Below are positions 33,897-42,755 of a stretch of DNA of 64,000 nucleotides, piece by piece. The position numbers and the translations under genes are program-made. Numbering within the stretch: the stretch's first letter is position 1; every line of letters starts with the position of its first letter. Origin of the DNA: Zhongshania sp. (lineage in GTDB: Bacteria; Pseudomonadota; Gammaproteobacteria; Pseudomonadales; Spongiibacteraceae); the NCBI RefSeq assembly GCF_029212375.1, contig NZ_JARGNU010000009.1:77911-141910 (forward strand), written 5' to 3'. The notes under the pieces are model-generated. The model was not told the DNA's origin. It did no database searches and was given only the letters and a program-made list of their open reading frames with translations.

Positions 33897-36380
33897 ATGG
33901 ATTTTATAGCGCATAAACGCGAGAAAAGTAGCGAAGTTCAGCCATTAGATGTCCACTTAAGCGAAGTTGGCGCGCTGGCGTCGAGCTTTGCACAAAAAAT
34001 AGGCATATCCGACGCCGGTTTGGTCTTGGGCTTGCTCCACGATTTTGGAAAATACAGCAAGGCCTTTCAGGATTATCTCAATTCGGCAGTGGGACGTATT
34101 AAGCCTGATGAAGATGAATTTGTTGATGCCAAGGCCTTAAAAGGGAAAATAGATCATTCCACTGCGGGCGCGCAATATATTTGGACTCAGCTCCAAACTA
34201 TCGGCGCAGCTGGGCAGGGCGAGTTAGTCGCACAAATTCTCTCGCTCTGCATAGCGTCACACCACAGCGGTTTGATTAACTGTATTGCCGAAGATGGTAG
34301 TCAGACATTCCTTCGGCGAATAGAGAAAGGCGATGATCAAACCCATCTTCAGGAATGTTTACAAAATGTTGATACGCAGTTTATGGCTAGAATTGAGGCC
34401 TTGGTTGATGGGAACTTGGTGCGTCAGGTTTTCGAAAAAGTCCGTGCTACGGTTAACTTGCCAAAAAATGCGGATGAAACCCTGTCAAAAACCGACGCCT
34501 TCGCACTTGGAATTTTTACGCGATTTTTGTTTTCGTGTCTTATAGACGCAGACCGACTCAATAGCGCTGAATTTGAGAACCCTTTAAGGATGCAGCAGCG
34601 TCTTGGTCAGCAAGCGTGGCAGGATTGGACAGTAGCCATCGACCGCTTTGAATCGTTTATTAATCAATTTAAGCAAAAACGCCCCATTGATGGTATCCGT
34701 AAGGGGATATCTGAAACGTGTAAAGCGCGAGCAAATGATCCCCAAGGTATTTACTCCCTAACGGTGCCAACCGGCGGCGGTAAAACCTTGGCGAGTTTAC
34801 GTTATGCCTTGCATCATGCCCATAAGCACGGGCTTGATCGAATTATCTACATTATTCCTTACACCTCTATCATTGAACAAAATGCCAGCGAGGTTAGAAA
34901 AATTCTGGAGCGCGAGGCTGATCCTTATCCTTGGGTATTGGAGCACCACAGTAATATTGAGCCAGAGCAGCAAACTTGGCATTCAAAGCTAGTGTCAGAA
35001 AATTGGGATTCGCCCATCGTATTTACAACCACGGTACAGTTTCTTGAAGCACTTTTTAGCGGCGGAACCCGTGGTGTGAGGCGTATGCATCAATTAGCGA
35101 ATTCAGTGCTGATTTTTGATGAGATTCAAACTTTGCCGATTAATTGCATACATTTGTTTTGCAATGCACTGAATTTTCTTAGTAAGCACGCGAAATCTAC
35201 AGCGATACTATGCACTGCGACCCAGCCAGTGCTCGACAAACTCCGGTTCTCAGATAAAGGCCAGCTGGCTATGTCTGAGTGCTCGGAGCTTATTAATGAT
35301 ACGAATACGCTCTTCGACCAGCTAAGCCGAGTTGTGGTGAATAATAGAATAAAAATCGGTGGTTGGAGCGAACAGGAGGTTACGCTGCATGCCTTGTCGC
35401 GGTATCGAGAATCTGGCAGTTGCCTAATTATTATGAATACCAAGGCATGGGCACAAAAGCTCTATGTAGCTTGTTGCGCCGCCGAGGGCAGTGATTCGGT
35501 GTTTCATTTAAGCACAAGCTTGTACCCAGCCCATCGAAAAGCGCAACTTGATCTTATACGCGAAAGATTGGAGCAAGGGCTTCCGGTGCTCTGCATTAGC
35601 ACCCAGCTAATCGAGGCGGGTGTCGATGTATCCTTTGCGTCGGTCATTCGGTTTTTGGCCGGCTTAGATTCGATTGCGCAAGCGGCGGGGCGCTGTAATC
35701 GGCATGGCGAACTTTGCGATGCGAATGGTAATTATATAAAAGGTCAGGTAGATATTATTAATCCTGATACTGAAAACCTTGGCATGCTTAAAGATATCGC
35801 TATTGGGCAGGAGCAGACCCTTAGGGTGCTTAGCGAGTTTGCCGGTAGTGATTTATTAACGCCCGAGGTTATACAGCGTTATTTTCAGTACTACTTTTAC
35901 GCGCGCAGTGATGACATGGAGTACACCATTAAATCAAACCAAGCGATGCGCGACGATACCTTGCTTGAGATCTTGGGCCGCAATTCCAACAATGTCGGCA
36001 ATAAGAATGAGGCGCGACGGACCAGCGGGAAGCTGCCGATGTTGGCTCAATCATTTATGGACGCAGGTCGAGCCTTTCAATCAATTGATGCCCCAACGAA
36101 AGCCGTGGTAGTGCGGCACGGTAAGGGCGTGGCCCTAGTGAATGAGCTTTGCCGATTAGCTAAAGAGTTTGAGCCGCAAGAATACTATCGTGCCTTAAAG
36201 GAAGCGCAGCAATACAGCGTGAATGTTTTCCCCAATGTTTGGGCTAAGTTGCTAGAGCGCGATGCTGTGCACGAAACGCAAGAAGGAGAGGGCATCTATT
36301 ACTTGGATGCCGAATATTACAGCGAAGAATTTGGGCTTGCCACTGAACCAGTGCGCAGCATGGACGCATTACTCTGCTAG
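33897..36380 (+). CDS. cas3: CRISPR-associated helicase/nuclease Cas3 (type I-C)
   Basis: An 827-residue fusion of an HD nuclease and a superfamily 2 helicase. The HD motif is HDFGK with H48-D49; Walker A is TGGGKT at about 291-296; the DEAH-type box is DEIQ at about 408-411; TATQ follows as motif III. It is recruited by Cascade to nick and degrade the non-target strand. AAGGA precedes the ATG. It is the first gene of cas3-cas5-cas8c-cas7-[TA]-cas4-cas1-cas2. Confidence 0.96.
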   Translation: MDFIAHKREKSSEVQPLDVHLSEVGALASSFAQKIGISDAGLVLGLLHDFGKYSKAFQDYLNSAVGRIKPDEDEFVDAKALKGKIDHSTAGAQYIWTQLQTIGAAGQGELVAQILSLCIASHHSGLINCIAEDGSQTFLRRIEKGDDQTHLQECLQNVDTQFMARIEALVDGNLVRQVFEKVRATVNLPKNADETLSKTDAFALGIFTRFLFSCLIDADRLNSAEFENPLRMQQRLGQQAWQDWTVAIDRFESFINQFKQKRPIDGIRKGISETCKARANDPQGIYSLTVPTGGGKTLASLRYALHHAHKHGLDRIIYIIPYTSIIEQNASEVRKILEREADPYPWVLEHHSNIEPEQQTWHSKLVSENWDSPIVFTTTVQFLEALFSGGTRGVRRMHQLANSVLIFDEIQTLPINCIHLFCNALNFLSKHAKSTAILCTATQPVLDKLRFSDKGQLAMSECSELINDTNTLFDQLSRVVVNNRIKIGGWSEQEVTLHALSRYRESGSCLIIMNTKAWAQKLYVACCAAEGSDSVFHLSTSLYPAHRKAQLDLIRERLEQGLPVLCISTQLIEAGVDVSFASVIRFLAGLDSIAQAAGRCNRHGELCDANGNYIKGQVDIINPDTENLGMLKDIAIGQEQTLRVLSEFAGSDLLTPEVIQRYFQYYFYARSDDMEYTIKSNQAMRDDTLLEILGRNSNNVGNKNEARRTSGKLPMLAQSFMDAGRAFQSIDAPTKAVVVRHGKGVALVNELCRLAKEFEPQEYYRALKEAQQYSVNVFPNVWAKLLERDAVHETQEGEGIYYLDAEYYSEEFGLATEPVRSMDALLC

Positions 36381-36388
36381 GAGTTGTT

Positions 36389-37099
36389 ATGAAAAACAGT
36401 ATCAGTTTTCGGCTTTGGGGGCGGTATGCCTTATTTACTGATCCCATCACCAAAATAGGTGGCGAAAAATGCTCGTATCACATTCCAACCTACGAAGCCT
36501 TAAAGGGCGTATTAAAGTCGATTTACTGGAAGCCAACCCTAATCTGGTATGTAGATCGGGTGCGGGTGATAAAACCGCTGCAAACCCAGACGAAAGGCAC
36601 CAAGCCTTTGGTGTGGAACGGAGGGAACAGCTTAGCTATTTATACCTTTCTGCATGATGTGGAATATGAAGTAGAGGCGCATTTTGAGTGGAATGAGCAT
36701 CGGCCTGAGCTAGAGCAAGATCGTATAGACGGCAAGCACTTTGCCATAGCGCAACGGATGCTTGAGAAGGGTGGCCGACAAGATATTTTTCTTGGCACGC
36801 GAGATTGCCAAGCCTATGTTGAACCCTGCGAGTTTAACTCTGCTGCCAGTGTTGGAAATTACGACCAGCTTCCAGAGTTGGGCTTTGGCCTGATGTTCCA
36901 TGGTTTTGACTACCCTGATGAAACGGGTATTGACGAGCTGCATAGTCGGTTTTGGCAGCCGTTCATGCGCAATGGGATTATTGAATTCCCTCGTCCGGAG
37001 GCCTGTGAGGTAAAACGCTTTGTTCGAAAAATGCGGGCCAAAGAATTCGACTTGAATACGAATCTGCTGCCGGTAGAACTTGCGGAGGACAAAATATGA
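36389..37099 (+). CDS. cas5c: Cas5c (Cas5d) crRNA-processing endonuclease
   Basis: A 236-residue RAMP protein. In type I-C systems, which lack Cas6, Cas5c cuts the pre-crRNA at the base of the repeat hairpin and stays on the 5' handle. The N-terminal RRM-like fold shows ISFRLWGRYALFTDPITKIGGEKCSYH and the Gly-rich region is near 165-200 (ELGFGLMFHGFDYPDE). GAG before the ATG serves as ribosome binding site. It overlaps cas8c by 4 bases. Confidence 0.95.
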   Translation: MKNSISFRLWGRYALFTDPITKIGGEKCSYHIPTYEALKGVLKSIYWKPTLIWYVDRVRVIKPLQTQTKGTKPLVWNGGNSLAIYTFLHDVEYEVEAHFEWNEHRPELEQDRIDGKHFAIAQRMLEKGGRQDIFLGTRDCQAYVEPCEFNSAASVGNYDQLPELGFGLMFHGFDYPDETGIDELHSRFWQPFMRNGIIEFPRPEACEVKRFVRKMRAKEFDLNTNLLPVELAEDKI

Positions 37100-39117
37100 G
37101 CTGGATGGCGCGCTTATACGACACCTACGAGCAGGCGATGCAGTTGGATGTGGCCGAAGATTTAAAGCCGATTCCGATTTGCCACACCGTACAGAATACC
37201 CATATTAATATTGTGATTGACGGTCATGGCAACTTCAAACGCGCGAAGGTTTTAGAGAAAACGCAAATTGTCCTGCCTGCCACAGAAAAGTCTGCGGGTA
37301 GAGGTGCCGGCGAAGCGCCACATTCGTTGGCGGATAAACTGCAGTATTTAGCCGGAGATTACGCGTCACATGGTGGGTTGAAAAAAGCTTATTTCGATGG
37401 CTTTCGTGCGCAGCTTACAGATTGGTGTAACTCAGATTTTTCTAACCCAAGTGCCTGCGCGGTGCTTGCTTACGTGTCTAAAAGCACGGTTGTTAGCGAT
37501 TTAACGAAAGCCAAAATCACCTGTGTAGATGACGCTGGGCAGTTATTGACCTCGTGGCCGGACAGCGCTGGTGAGGCGCCATTGCTATTTAAAGTCTTAC
37601 CAAAAGAAGCTGGCAAGCTCGACCAAGGTAATGCGCTGGTCTGCTGGACGGTTGAGGCAGATGGTATTGAATGCCCCGAGACGTGGAAAGACACTGAATT
37701 ACAGCGCCAGTGGATCGCTTTTGATAGCAGAAATTCCGATTTAACGGCGTTGTGCTTTGTGTCGGGTAGCATTCAACCCATTGCACTCAGCCACCCCGCA
37801 AAGCTTCGGCACTCCGGCGATAAAGCGAAACTTATTTCTTCAAACGATATGAGCGGATTCACCTTTAAGGGCCGTTTTACGGATAACGATAAGTCAATAA
37901 AACAAATGGGTTTGCAGTCGGCGGCGATTGGCTCGGTTACTAGCCAGAAAGCACATAATGCGCTGCGGTGGTTGATTAACAGACCGAGGCAATCCTTTCG
38001 TAATGGTGATCAGGTAATCGTGGCATGGGCAGTGTCTGGCAAGGAAATTCCTGATCCGATGGTTGCGACGGCCGATTATGATTTTGATAATTACGACAAG
38101 GTCGAACCGCTGCCTAGTAGTGAGTCTGCCATAGACGCTGATGTCGATCATACTATTGATTTGGGGCAGAGCTATGCTGCCAAGCTAAGCCGCTATATGA
38201 ATGGATATCGCGCTGATTTAGCCGTCAATGATCGTATTTCTATTATGGCAATTGATTCCGCAACGCCAGGACGAATGGGCGTTGTTTATTACCGCGAAAC
38301 ACTACCGCAGGAATATATAGATACGCTAAGCCAGTGGCATACCGACTTTGCATGGCCTCAACGCATGGTAAGTGAAGTACCTGAAGCAGACGGCAAGCCA
38401 AAAGCTAAAACAAAATCAAAGGTAACGTGGCGCTGCAGTGTGCCATCGCCATATACCATTTTGAATGCGGTTTACGGCGATATTATTAAAGGCAATGACA
38501 GCCTTAAGAAGAATTTTTACCAACGAATAATCCCGTGTATTTTGGAAGGGCGCAGTATTCCAATTGATTTAGTTCAGCGCAGTGTGCAGCAGGCCAGTAA
38601 TCCAAATGGCCAAGAACATTGGGCTTGGGAAAAGTCATTGGGTGTAGCCTGTTCTTTATATCGCGGTTATTACCTTCGTCATCCTCGCATCGAGCAACAA
38701 AAGGAATTTGCCATGGCTTTAGATACCACAATTACATCCAGAGATTATCTCTATGGACGGCTGCTTGCTTTGGCTGAGCGATTAGAGGAGGTTGCATTGC
38801 GTGCTGCCTCGGTAAATCGACCGACTACGGCGAACCGCTTAATGCAGCGTTTTTCGAGTCGGCCCTATGAAACGTGGTTGACTATATACAAGCAATTAGA
38901 CCCGTATATGCGTCAAATGAAAACATCGCGCCCTGGCTTTTTGATCAATATTAATAAAGAAATAGACGCAGTAATGGCAATGTTTGATCGCGATGAATTT
39001 GTTGATGGTAAGGCGCTGTCAGGCGAATTTTTGTTGGGCTTTCACTGTCAGCGTCTTGCCTTGAATCATAAGCCCGAAACCCAAATTGAAACTACCGCTA
39101 CTACCACAGAGGAATAA
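37096..39117 (+). CDS. cas8c: Cas8c (Csd1), large subunit of type I-C Cascade
   Basis: A 673-residue protein of the Csd1 family, starting MARLYDTYEQAMQLDVAEDLKPIPICHTVQN, which recognises the PAM and starts R-loop formation. In type I-C an internal start inside cas8c produces the small subunit Cas11c; a start of this kind may lie in the last third of this gene, but I could not fix it. It is somewhat longer than the roughly 600 residues common in the family. It overlaps cas5c by 4 bases. Confidence 0.94.
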   Translation: MSWMARLYDTYEQAMQLDVAEDLKPIPICHTVQNTHINIVIDGHGNFKRAKVLEKTQIVLPATEKSAGRGAGEAPHSLADKLQYLAGDYASHGGLKKAYFDGFRAQLTDWCNSDFSNPSACAVLAYVSKSTVVSDLTKAKITCVDDAGQLLTSWPDSAGEAPLLFKVLPKEAGKLDQGNALVCWTVEADGIECPETWKDTELQRQWIAFDSRNSDLTALCFVSGSIQPIALSHPAKLRHSGDKAKLISSNDMSGFTFKGRFTDNDKSIKQMGLQSAAIGSVTSQKAHNALRWLINRPRQSFRNGDQVIVAWAVSGKEIPDPMVATADYDFDNYDKVEPLPSSESAIDADVDHTIDLGQSYAAKLSRYMNGYRADLAVNDRISIMAIDSATPGRMGVVYYRETLPQEYIDTLSQWHTDFAWPQRMVSEVPEADGKPKAKTKSKVTWRCSVPSPYTILNAVYGDIIKGNDSLKKNFYQRIIPCILEGRSIPIDLVQRSVQQASNPNGQEHWAWEKSLGVACSLYRGYYLRHPRIEQQKEFAMALDTTITSRDYLYGRLLALAERLEEVALRAASVNRPTTANRLMQRFSSRPYETWLTIYKQLDPYMRQMKTSRPGFLININKEIDAVMAMFDRDEFVDGKALSGEFLLGFHCQRLALNHKPETQIETTATTTEE

Positions 39118-39121
39118 GGAC

Positions 39122-39961
39122 ATGAGCCTGAACAGTAAAATAGATTTTGCCGTAATTTTTAGTGTTAAAAATGCAAACCCCAATGGTGATCCGCTAAATG
39201 GCAATCGCCCGCGGGTTGATTACGAGGGCTTTGGTGAAATAACCGACGTTTGCTTAAAACGGAAAATTCGTGATCGCCTGCAGACTGAGAAGCTAAGCAT
39301 TTTTGTGCAATCTGATGAAAAGAAAACCGATGGCATGACTAGCCTCCAGAATCGTGCGTACTCGGATGAGTTTGGATTAGGAAAAGAAGCCTTCAACGCC
39401 AAGAAAAATAGTCCCGATGAAACCGCAAAACTGGCTTGTGCCAAGTGGTTTGACGTGCGCGCCTTTGGTCAGCTGTTTGCGTATAAAGGCGACGGAAAAG
39501 ACGGCGTTTCGGTGGCCATTCGGGGTCCGGTAACTATTCAGTCTGCCTTTTCAGTTGAGCCGGTTAGCGTTACCAGCACCCAAATCACAAAAAGTGTGAG
39601 CGGTGAGGGTGATGGCAGCAAAAAGGCATCCGATACCATGGGAATGAAACATCGAGTCGATTCAGCCGTATATGTCGCTTACGGCGCGATGACCCCGCAA
39701 TTGGCTGAACGTACCGGCTTCTCCGATGAAGATGCTCAGGCCATTAAAGCGGTGTTGCCAACGTTATTTGAAGGTGATGCCTCGTCTGCGCGGCCCGAAG
39801 GCAGTATGGCCGTTAAAAAGGTAATTTGGTGGCAGCACAATAGTAAGTCTGGGCAGTATTCGTCGGCGAAGGTCCACGGTTCTATAACTATTAAACCTGA
39901 TGGAAGCTACTCTCTAGAATCACTTAGTGGCCTAATTCCAGACGAAATTGATGGGTTTTAG
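39122..39961 (+). CDS. cas7c: Cas7c (Csd2), backbone subunit of type I-C Cascade
   Basis: A 279-residue RAMP protein with the Csd2 signatures DFAVIFSVKNANPNGDPLNGNRPR near the N terminus, DVRAFGQLF, RGPVTIQSAFS and GMKHRVDSAVYVAYG. Several copies coat the crRNA spacer. The ATG at 39122 after GGAATAAGGA is used; the frame starting at 39086 lies within cas8c. It is the last interference gene; a 122-base gap with a toxin-antitoxin operator follows. Confidence 0.96.
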   Translation: MSLNSKIDFAVIFSVKNANPNGDPLNGNRPRVDYEGFGEITDVCLKRKIRDRLQTEKLSIFVQSDEKKTDGMTSLQNRAYSDEFGLGKEAFNAKKNSPDETAKLACAKWFDVRAFGQLFAYKGDGKDGVSVAIRGPVTIQSAFSVEPVSVTSTQITKSVSGEGDGSKKASDTMGMKHRVDSAVYVAYGAMTPQLAERTGFSDEDAQAIKAVLPTLFEGDASSARPEGSMAVKKVIWWQHNSKSGQYSSAKVHGSITIKPDGSYSLESLSGLIPDEIDGF

Positions 39962-40000
39962 GGGGCTTAAGTAGCATTGTGTAGCCATAGGACGAGTGGA

Positions 40001-40058
40001 TTGTTCTCTCCGATAATGGACTAGACTATGTAGCTAGGTGTATTACACTTGGCTACAT
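40001..40058 (+). promoter_or_regulatory. Promoter and 31-bp palindromic operator of the toxin-antitoxin cassette
   Basis: From 40028 to 40058 the arms ATGTAGCTAGGTGTA and TACACTTGGCTACAT flank one T; 13 of 15 positions are complementary. A candidate -35 TTGTTC (40001-40006) and -10 GACTAT (40024-40029) are 17 bases apart, with the -10 overlapping the operator edge. This is the layout expected of an autoregulated RHH antitoxin operon and shows that the cassette carries its own control inside the cas operon. Confidence 0.6.
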
Positions 40059-40083
40059 ATAGCTACTCTTGGAGGATATTGCT

Positions 40084-40347
40084 ATGGCTGTGACCAGCAT
40101 ACGTTTGCAAACAGAATTGGAGGAGCCTTTAGAGGTTCTTTGTAAAAAGCTTGATCGAAGTAAGAACTATCTTATTAATCAGGCGCTTAAAGAGTTTATT
40201 GCTCAGCAAGCCCTAGCAGAGCAGCGCTGGAATGAGACCTTGCCAGCCTTAGATTCTATGAAGGCGGGGAAGGGCGTTTCCTCTGAAAAAGTGTTTGAGT
40301 GGATGAAGAGCTGGGGTACTGACGACGAGTTGCCGAGACCTAAATAA
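40084..40347 (+). CDS. Ribbon-helix-helix (CopG-type) antitoxin
   Basis: An 87-residue protein starting MAVTSIRLQTELEEPLEVLC, a ribbon-helix-helix DNA-binding domain (beta strand TSIRLQ, then helices about 12-45), followed by a C-terminal tail (about 55-87, ending DELPRPK) that would wrap the toxin. GGAGG precedes the ATG by 9 bases. Its stop and the toxin start overlap (TAATG). It lies between cas7c and cas4. Confidence 0.88.
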   Translation: MAVTSIRLQTELEEPLEVLCKKLDRSKNYLINQALKEFIAQQALAEQRWNETLPALDSMKAGKGVSSEKVFEWMKSWGTDDELPRPK

Positions 40348-40634
40348 TGAATCTGATCTTCATGGATGAAGCGTTAGACGATATTGAAACAATTCGAGAT
40401 TTCTTGGCACAAGTAGGTGCCATTCAAGTCGATGGCCTCGTTGGTGAGATTTATAACGCCGCAGAGCGCTTGGTGGGTTTTCCAGAAATTGGTGTAAGGG
40501 TAAATAACTCCAAGGAATGGGGCGATGTCCGCGATTTTTTCTCAGCTCATTACTGCCTGCGATATGCTTGTTATCAGAATGCTTTATATATTTTGCGGGT
40601 TTGGCATCAAAAGGAGAATGAAAGGAATCTGTGA
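40347..40634 (+). CDS. RelE/ParE-family toxin
   Basis: A 95-residue protein of the ParE/RelE fold: MNLIFMDEALDDIETIRDFLAQ at the N terminus, ERLVGFPEIGVRV in the middle, RDFFSAHYCLRYACYQNALYILRVWHQKE at the end. The arrangement with the upstream RHH antitoxin is diagnostic for a type II toxin-antitoxin pair. ParE proteins poison gyrase and RelE proteins cut mRNA; which applies cannot be decided from sequence. Cas4 starts 13 bases downstream without a good ribosome binding site of its own, so its translation may be coupled to the toxin gene. Confidence 0.88.
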   Translation: MNLIFMDEALDDIETIRDFLAQVGAIQVDGLVGEIYNAAERLVGFPEIGVRVNNSKEWGDVRDFFSAHYCLRYACYQNALYILRVWHQKENERNL

Positions 40635-40647
40635 TTCTTGACACGCC

Positions 40648-41262
40648 ATGGACAACTACCTCGCCATCTCGGCTCTTCAACATTACGCTTTCTGCCCACG
40701 GCAGTTTGCTTTAATTCATGTAGAGCAAGCATGGGCAGAAAATCGCTTTACGGCCGAAGGCAAAGTGCTGCACGAGCGGGTAGATTCTGGAATTGCAGAA
40801 CAGCGCCGAGGTACGCGCTATGAGCGCGGTGTCATGATCGAGTCTGAGCACTATCGTATTAAGGGGAAAATGGATTTGCTGGAAGTAATTGCTGGCGATC
40901 CGGTGTTGTTTTTTCCAGTGGAATATAAACGTGGCAAATCCAAACTCGAAGACTGGGATCGTATTCAGCTCTGTGCCCAAGCCTTATGTCTAGAGGAAAT
41001 GCGAAATTGTAAAGTCAACGAAGGCGCACTTTGGTATTGGGAAGTGCGTCGTCGCGAGCAAGTTGATATTGATGATGCGTTAAGGCACGCGACCATTGCG
41101 GCAATTGAGCATGCACACCTTATTTTGGCCAGTGGCATCACGCCGGAACCAACAGCAAACACGCGCCGTTGTCGGGCTTGCTCACTTATGGATATCTGTG
41201 AGCCGGAGACGTTTCGCAAGGATCATTCCGCGGGTTATATCAAGGAGTTATTCGGCGAATGA
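40648..41262 (+). CDS. cas4: Cas4 exonuclease (type I-C)
   Basis: A 204-residue RecB-family nuclease with an iron-sulfur cluster: HYAFCPRQFALIHVEQAW near the N terminus (first Cys), the nuclease motif PVEYKRGKSK near 91-100 and QLCAQALCLEEM, and three Cys in RRCRACSLMDICEP near the C terminus. With Cas1-Cas2 it trims prespacers and sets PAM orientation. It overlaps cas1 by 4 bases and starts just after the toxin gene. Confidence 0.95.
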   Translation: MDNYLAISALQHYAFCPRQFALIHVEQAWAENRFTAEGKVLHERVDSGIAEQRRGTRYERGVMIESEHYRIKGKMDLLEVIAGDPVLFFPVEYKRGKSKLEDWDRIQLCAQALCLEEMRNCKVNEGALWYWEVRRREQVDIDDALRHATIAAIEHAHLILASGITPEPTANTRRCRACSLMDICEPETFRKDHSAGYIKELFGE

Positions 41263-42275
41263 AGAAACTACTGAATACCCTGTATATCACCCGACAAGAA
41301 AGTTATTTGCATAAAGATCGCGAAACGATTGTTATAAAAAATGGCGATCAAAAGCTGGGTCAATTTCCATCGCTGACTATCGGCAATATCTTATGTTTTG
41401 GCCAAATATCCGTCTCACCATTTTTAATGGGCTATTGCGGTGAGCAAGGTATCGGCTTGGCGTTTTACACCGAATATGGCCGATTTTTAGCTCGGGTTCA
41501 GGGTAAACAGACGGGTAATGTCTTGCTCAGGCGCGCTCAGTATCGTTGGGCTGACGACGAGAGCCGCTCTGTCGCAATAGCGCGATTAATGGTGGCCGCT
41601 AAAATTGCCAACGGGCGCTCTGTGCTGATGCGTGAACTGAGGAATCATGGCGATAATCCAATGCTCACTCAAGCAGCCGATAAATTGGCAAACAGTTTAC
41701 GTCGAGTAAAACACGCTAAAACCGTTGCCGAAGCAATGGGCATGGAGGGGGATGCTGCCGCAACCTATTTCTCAGTATTTAATGAATTGATTCGAGAAAG
41801 CGGATTTGTATTTGGTGGGCGTGTTCGCAGGCCGCCTACCGATTCTGTAAACGCACTGTTGTCTTTTGTTTACTCACTAATTACCCAAGAATGTGCGTCT
41901 GCTTTACAAGGTGTAGGCCTAGATCCTTACGTTGGTTACCTACACCAAGACCGGCCTGGCCGACTTAGCCTTGCCTTAGATTTACTTGAAGAGTTTAGAG
42001 CGCCTTGGGCCGATCGTTTTGTACTAACGCTTATCAATCGTCGGCAAATACAGCTAAAGGATTTTGTTAATGAGGCCAGCGGTGCCGTGCGTCTAAGCGA
42101 TGATGCTCGAAAGGCGTTGCTTGTTGCGTATCAAGAGCGTAAGCAAATTGAAGTCATGCACCCGTATTTACAAGAACAAGTGCCTATTGGTTTACTGCCT
42201 CATTGCCAAGCAATGCTGCTTGCTCGCCACATACGAGGTGACACGGAATTTTACACACCCTACATAGTGAAATAA
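41259..42275 (+). CDS. cas1: Cas1 integrase (type I-C)
   Basis: A 338-residue integrase. Conserved metal-binding regions are visible: NELIRESG (Glu about 180), GLDPYVGYLHQDRPGRLSLALDLLEEFR (His and Asp) near 218-250. Together with Cas2 it inserts new spacers at the leader end of the array that begins 480 bases downstream. Overlaps cas4 by 4 bases. Confidence 0.97.
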   Translation: MKKLLNTLYITRQESYLHKDRETIVIKNGDQKLGQFPSLTIGNILCFGQISVSPFLMGYCGEQGIGLAFYTEYGRFLARVQGKQTGNVLLRRAQYRWADDESRSVAIARLMVAAKIANGRSVLMRELRNHGDNPMLTQAADKLANSLRRVKHAKTVAEAMGMEGDAAATYFSVFNELIRESGFVFGGRVRRPPTDSVNALLSFVYSLITQECASALQGVGLDPYVGYLHQDRPGRLSLALDLLEEFRAPWADRFVLTLINRRQIQLKDFVNEASGAVRLSDDARKALLVAYQERKQIEVMHPYLQEQVPIGLLPHCQAMLLARHIRGDTEFYTPYIVK

Positions 42276-42285
42276 GGAGCTTATT

Positions 42286-42579
42286 ATGCTGGTATTAGTT
42301 ACTTATGACGTGAGCGTGGTAAGTGAAGGTGGCCAGCGACGGCTTAGGAGAATAGCCAAAACTTGCCTAGATTACGGTGTGCGAGTGCAAAACTCCGTGT
42401 TTGAATGCGAAGTCGAACCCGCGCATTTTGTGACATTAAAAGAATCGCTGCTAGATATTTTTGACCCAGAAGAAGACAGCCTTCGCTTCTATTTTTTAGG
42501 AAAAAAAGGTCGCCAAAGAGTTGAGCACCTTGGCGCTAAGCATACAGACGATCCACTTCGCGACGCCCTCATTTTATAA
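42286..42579 (+). CDS. cas2: Cas2 (type I-C)
   Basis: A 97-residue protein with the ferredoxin-like fold of Cas2: LVTYDVS at the N terminus (Asp8), CLDYGVRVQNSVFECEV and SLRFYFLG. It bridges two Cas1 dimers in the adaptation complex. AAGGAG precedes the ATG. It is the last cas gene; 176 bases of leader follow before the first repeat. Confidence 0.97.
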   Translation: MLVLVTYDVSVVSEGGQRRLRRIAKTCLDYGVRVQNSVFECEVEPAHFVTLKESLLDIFDPEEDSLRFYFLGKKGRQRVEHLGAKHTDDPLRDALIL

Positions 42580-42755
42580 ATCGCTAACCCCCAGTGCACA
42601 TCGATTTTCAGTTCGGTTAGCGAATTACTATCACTTTGATTAGTAATGAAATTATTGAAAAACATGATTTTCATACAGCAGTATTTGGTTTTTTAAATTA
42701 GGTTAGCGGAAGAAATGTACTTTCTTCTGGTTATTTAACAACTTAGACTATGACT
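42580..42755 (+). promoter_or_regulatory. CRISPR leader
   Basis: A 176-base AT-rich stretch between cas2 and the first repeat, with no gene. It must contain the array promoter and the integration signals. A perfect short dyad GAAGAAA-TGTAC-TTTCTTC lies at 42709-42727, about 29 bases before repeat 1, and could be a protein-binding or adaptation motif. Confidence 0.75.

Noticed and set aside
40638-40643. TTGACA just before cas4 as a promoter -35 element
   Set aside because: No acceptable -10 hexamer lies 16-18 bases downstream and the site is too close to the cas4 start.
39962-40647. The toxin-antitoxin cassette as an insertion sequence or transposon remnant
   Set aside because: No terminal inverted repeats, target-site duplication or transposase sequence can be seen around it.
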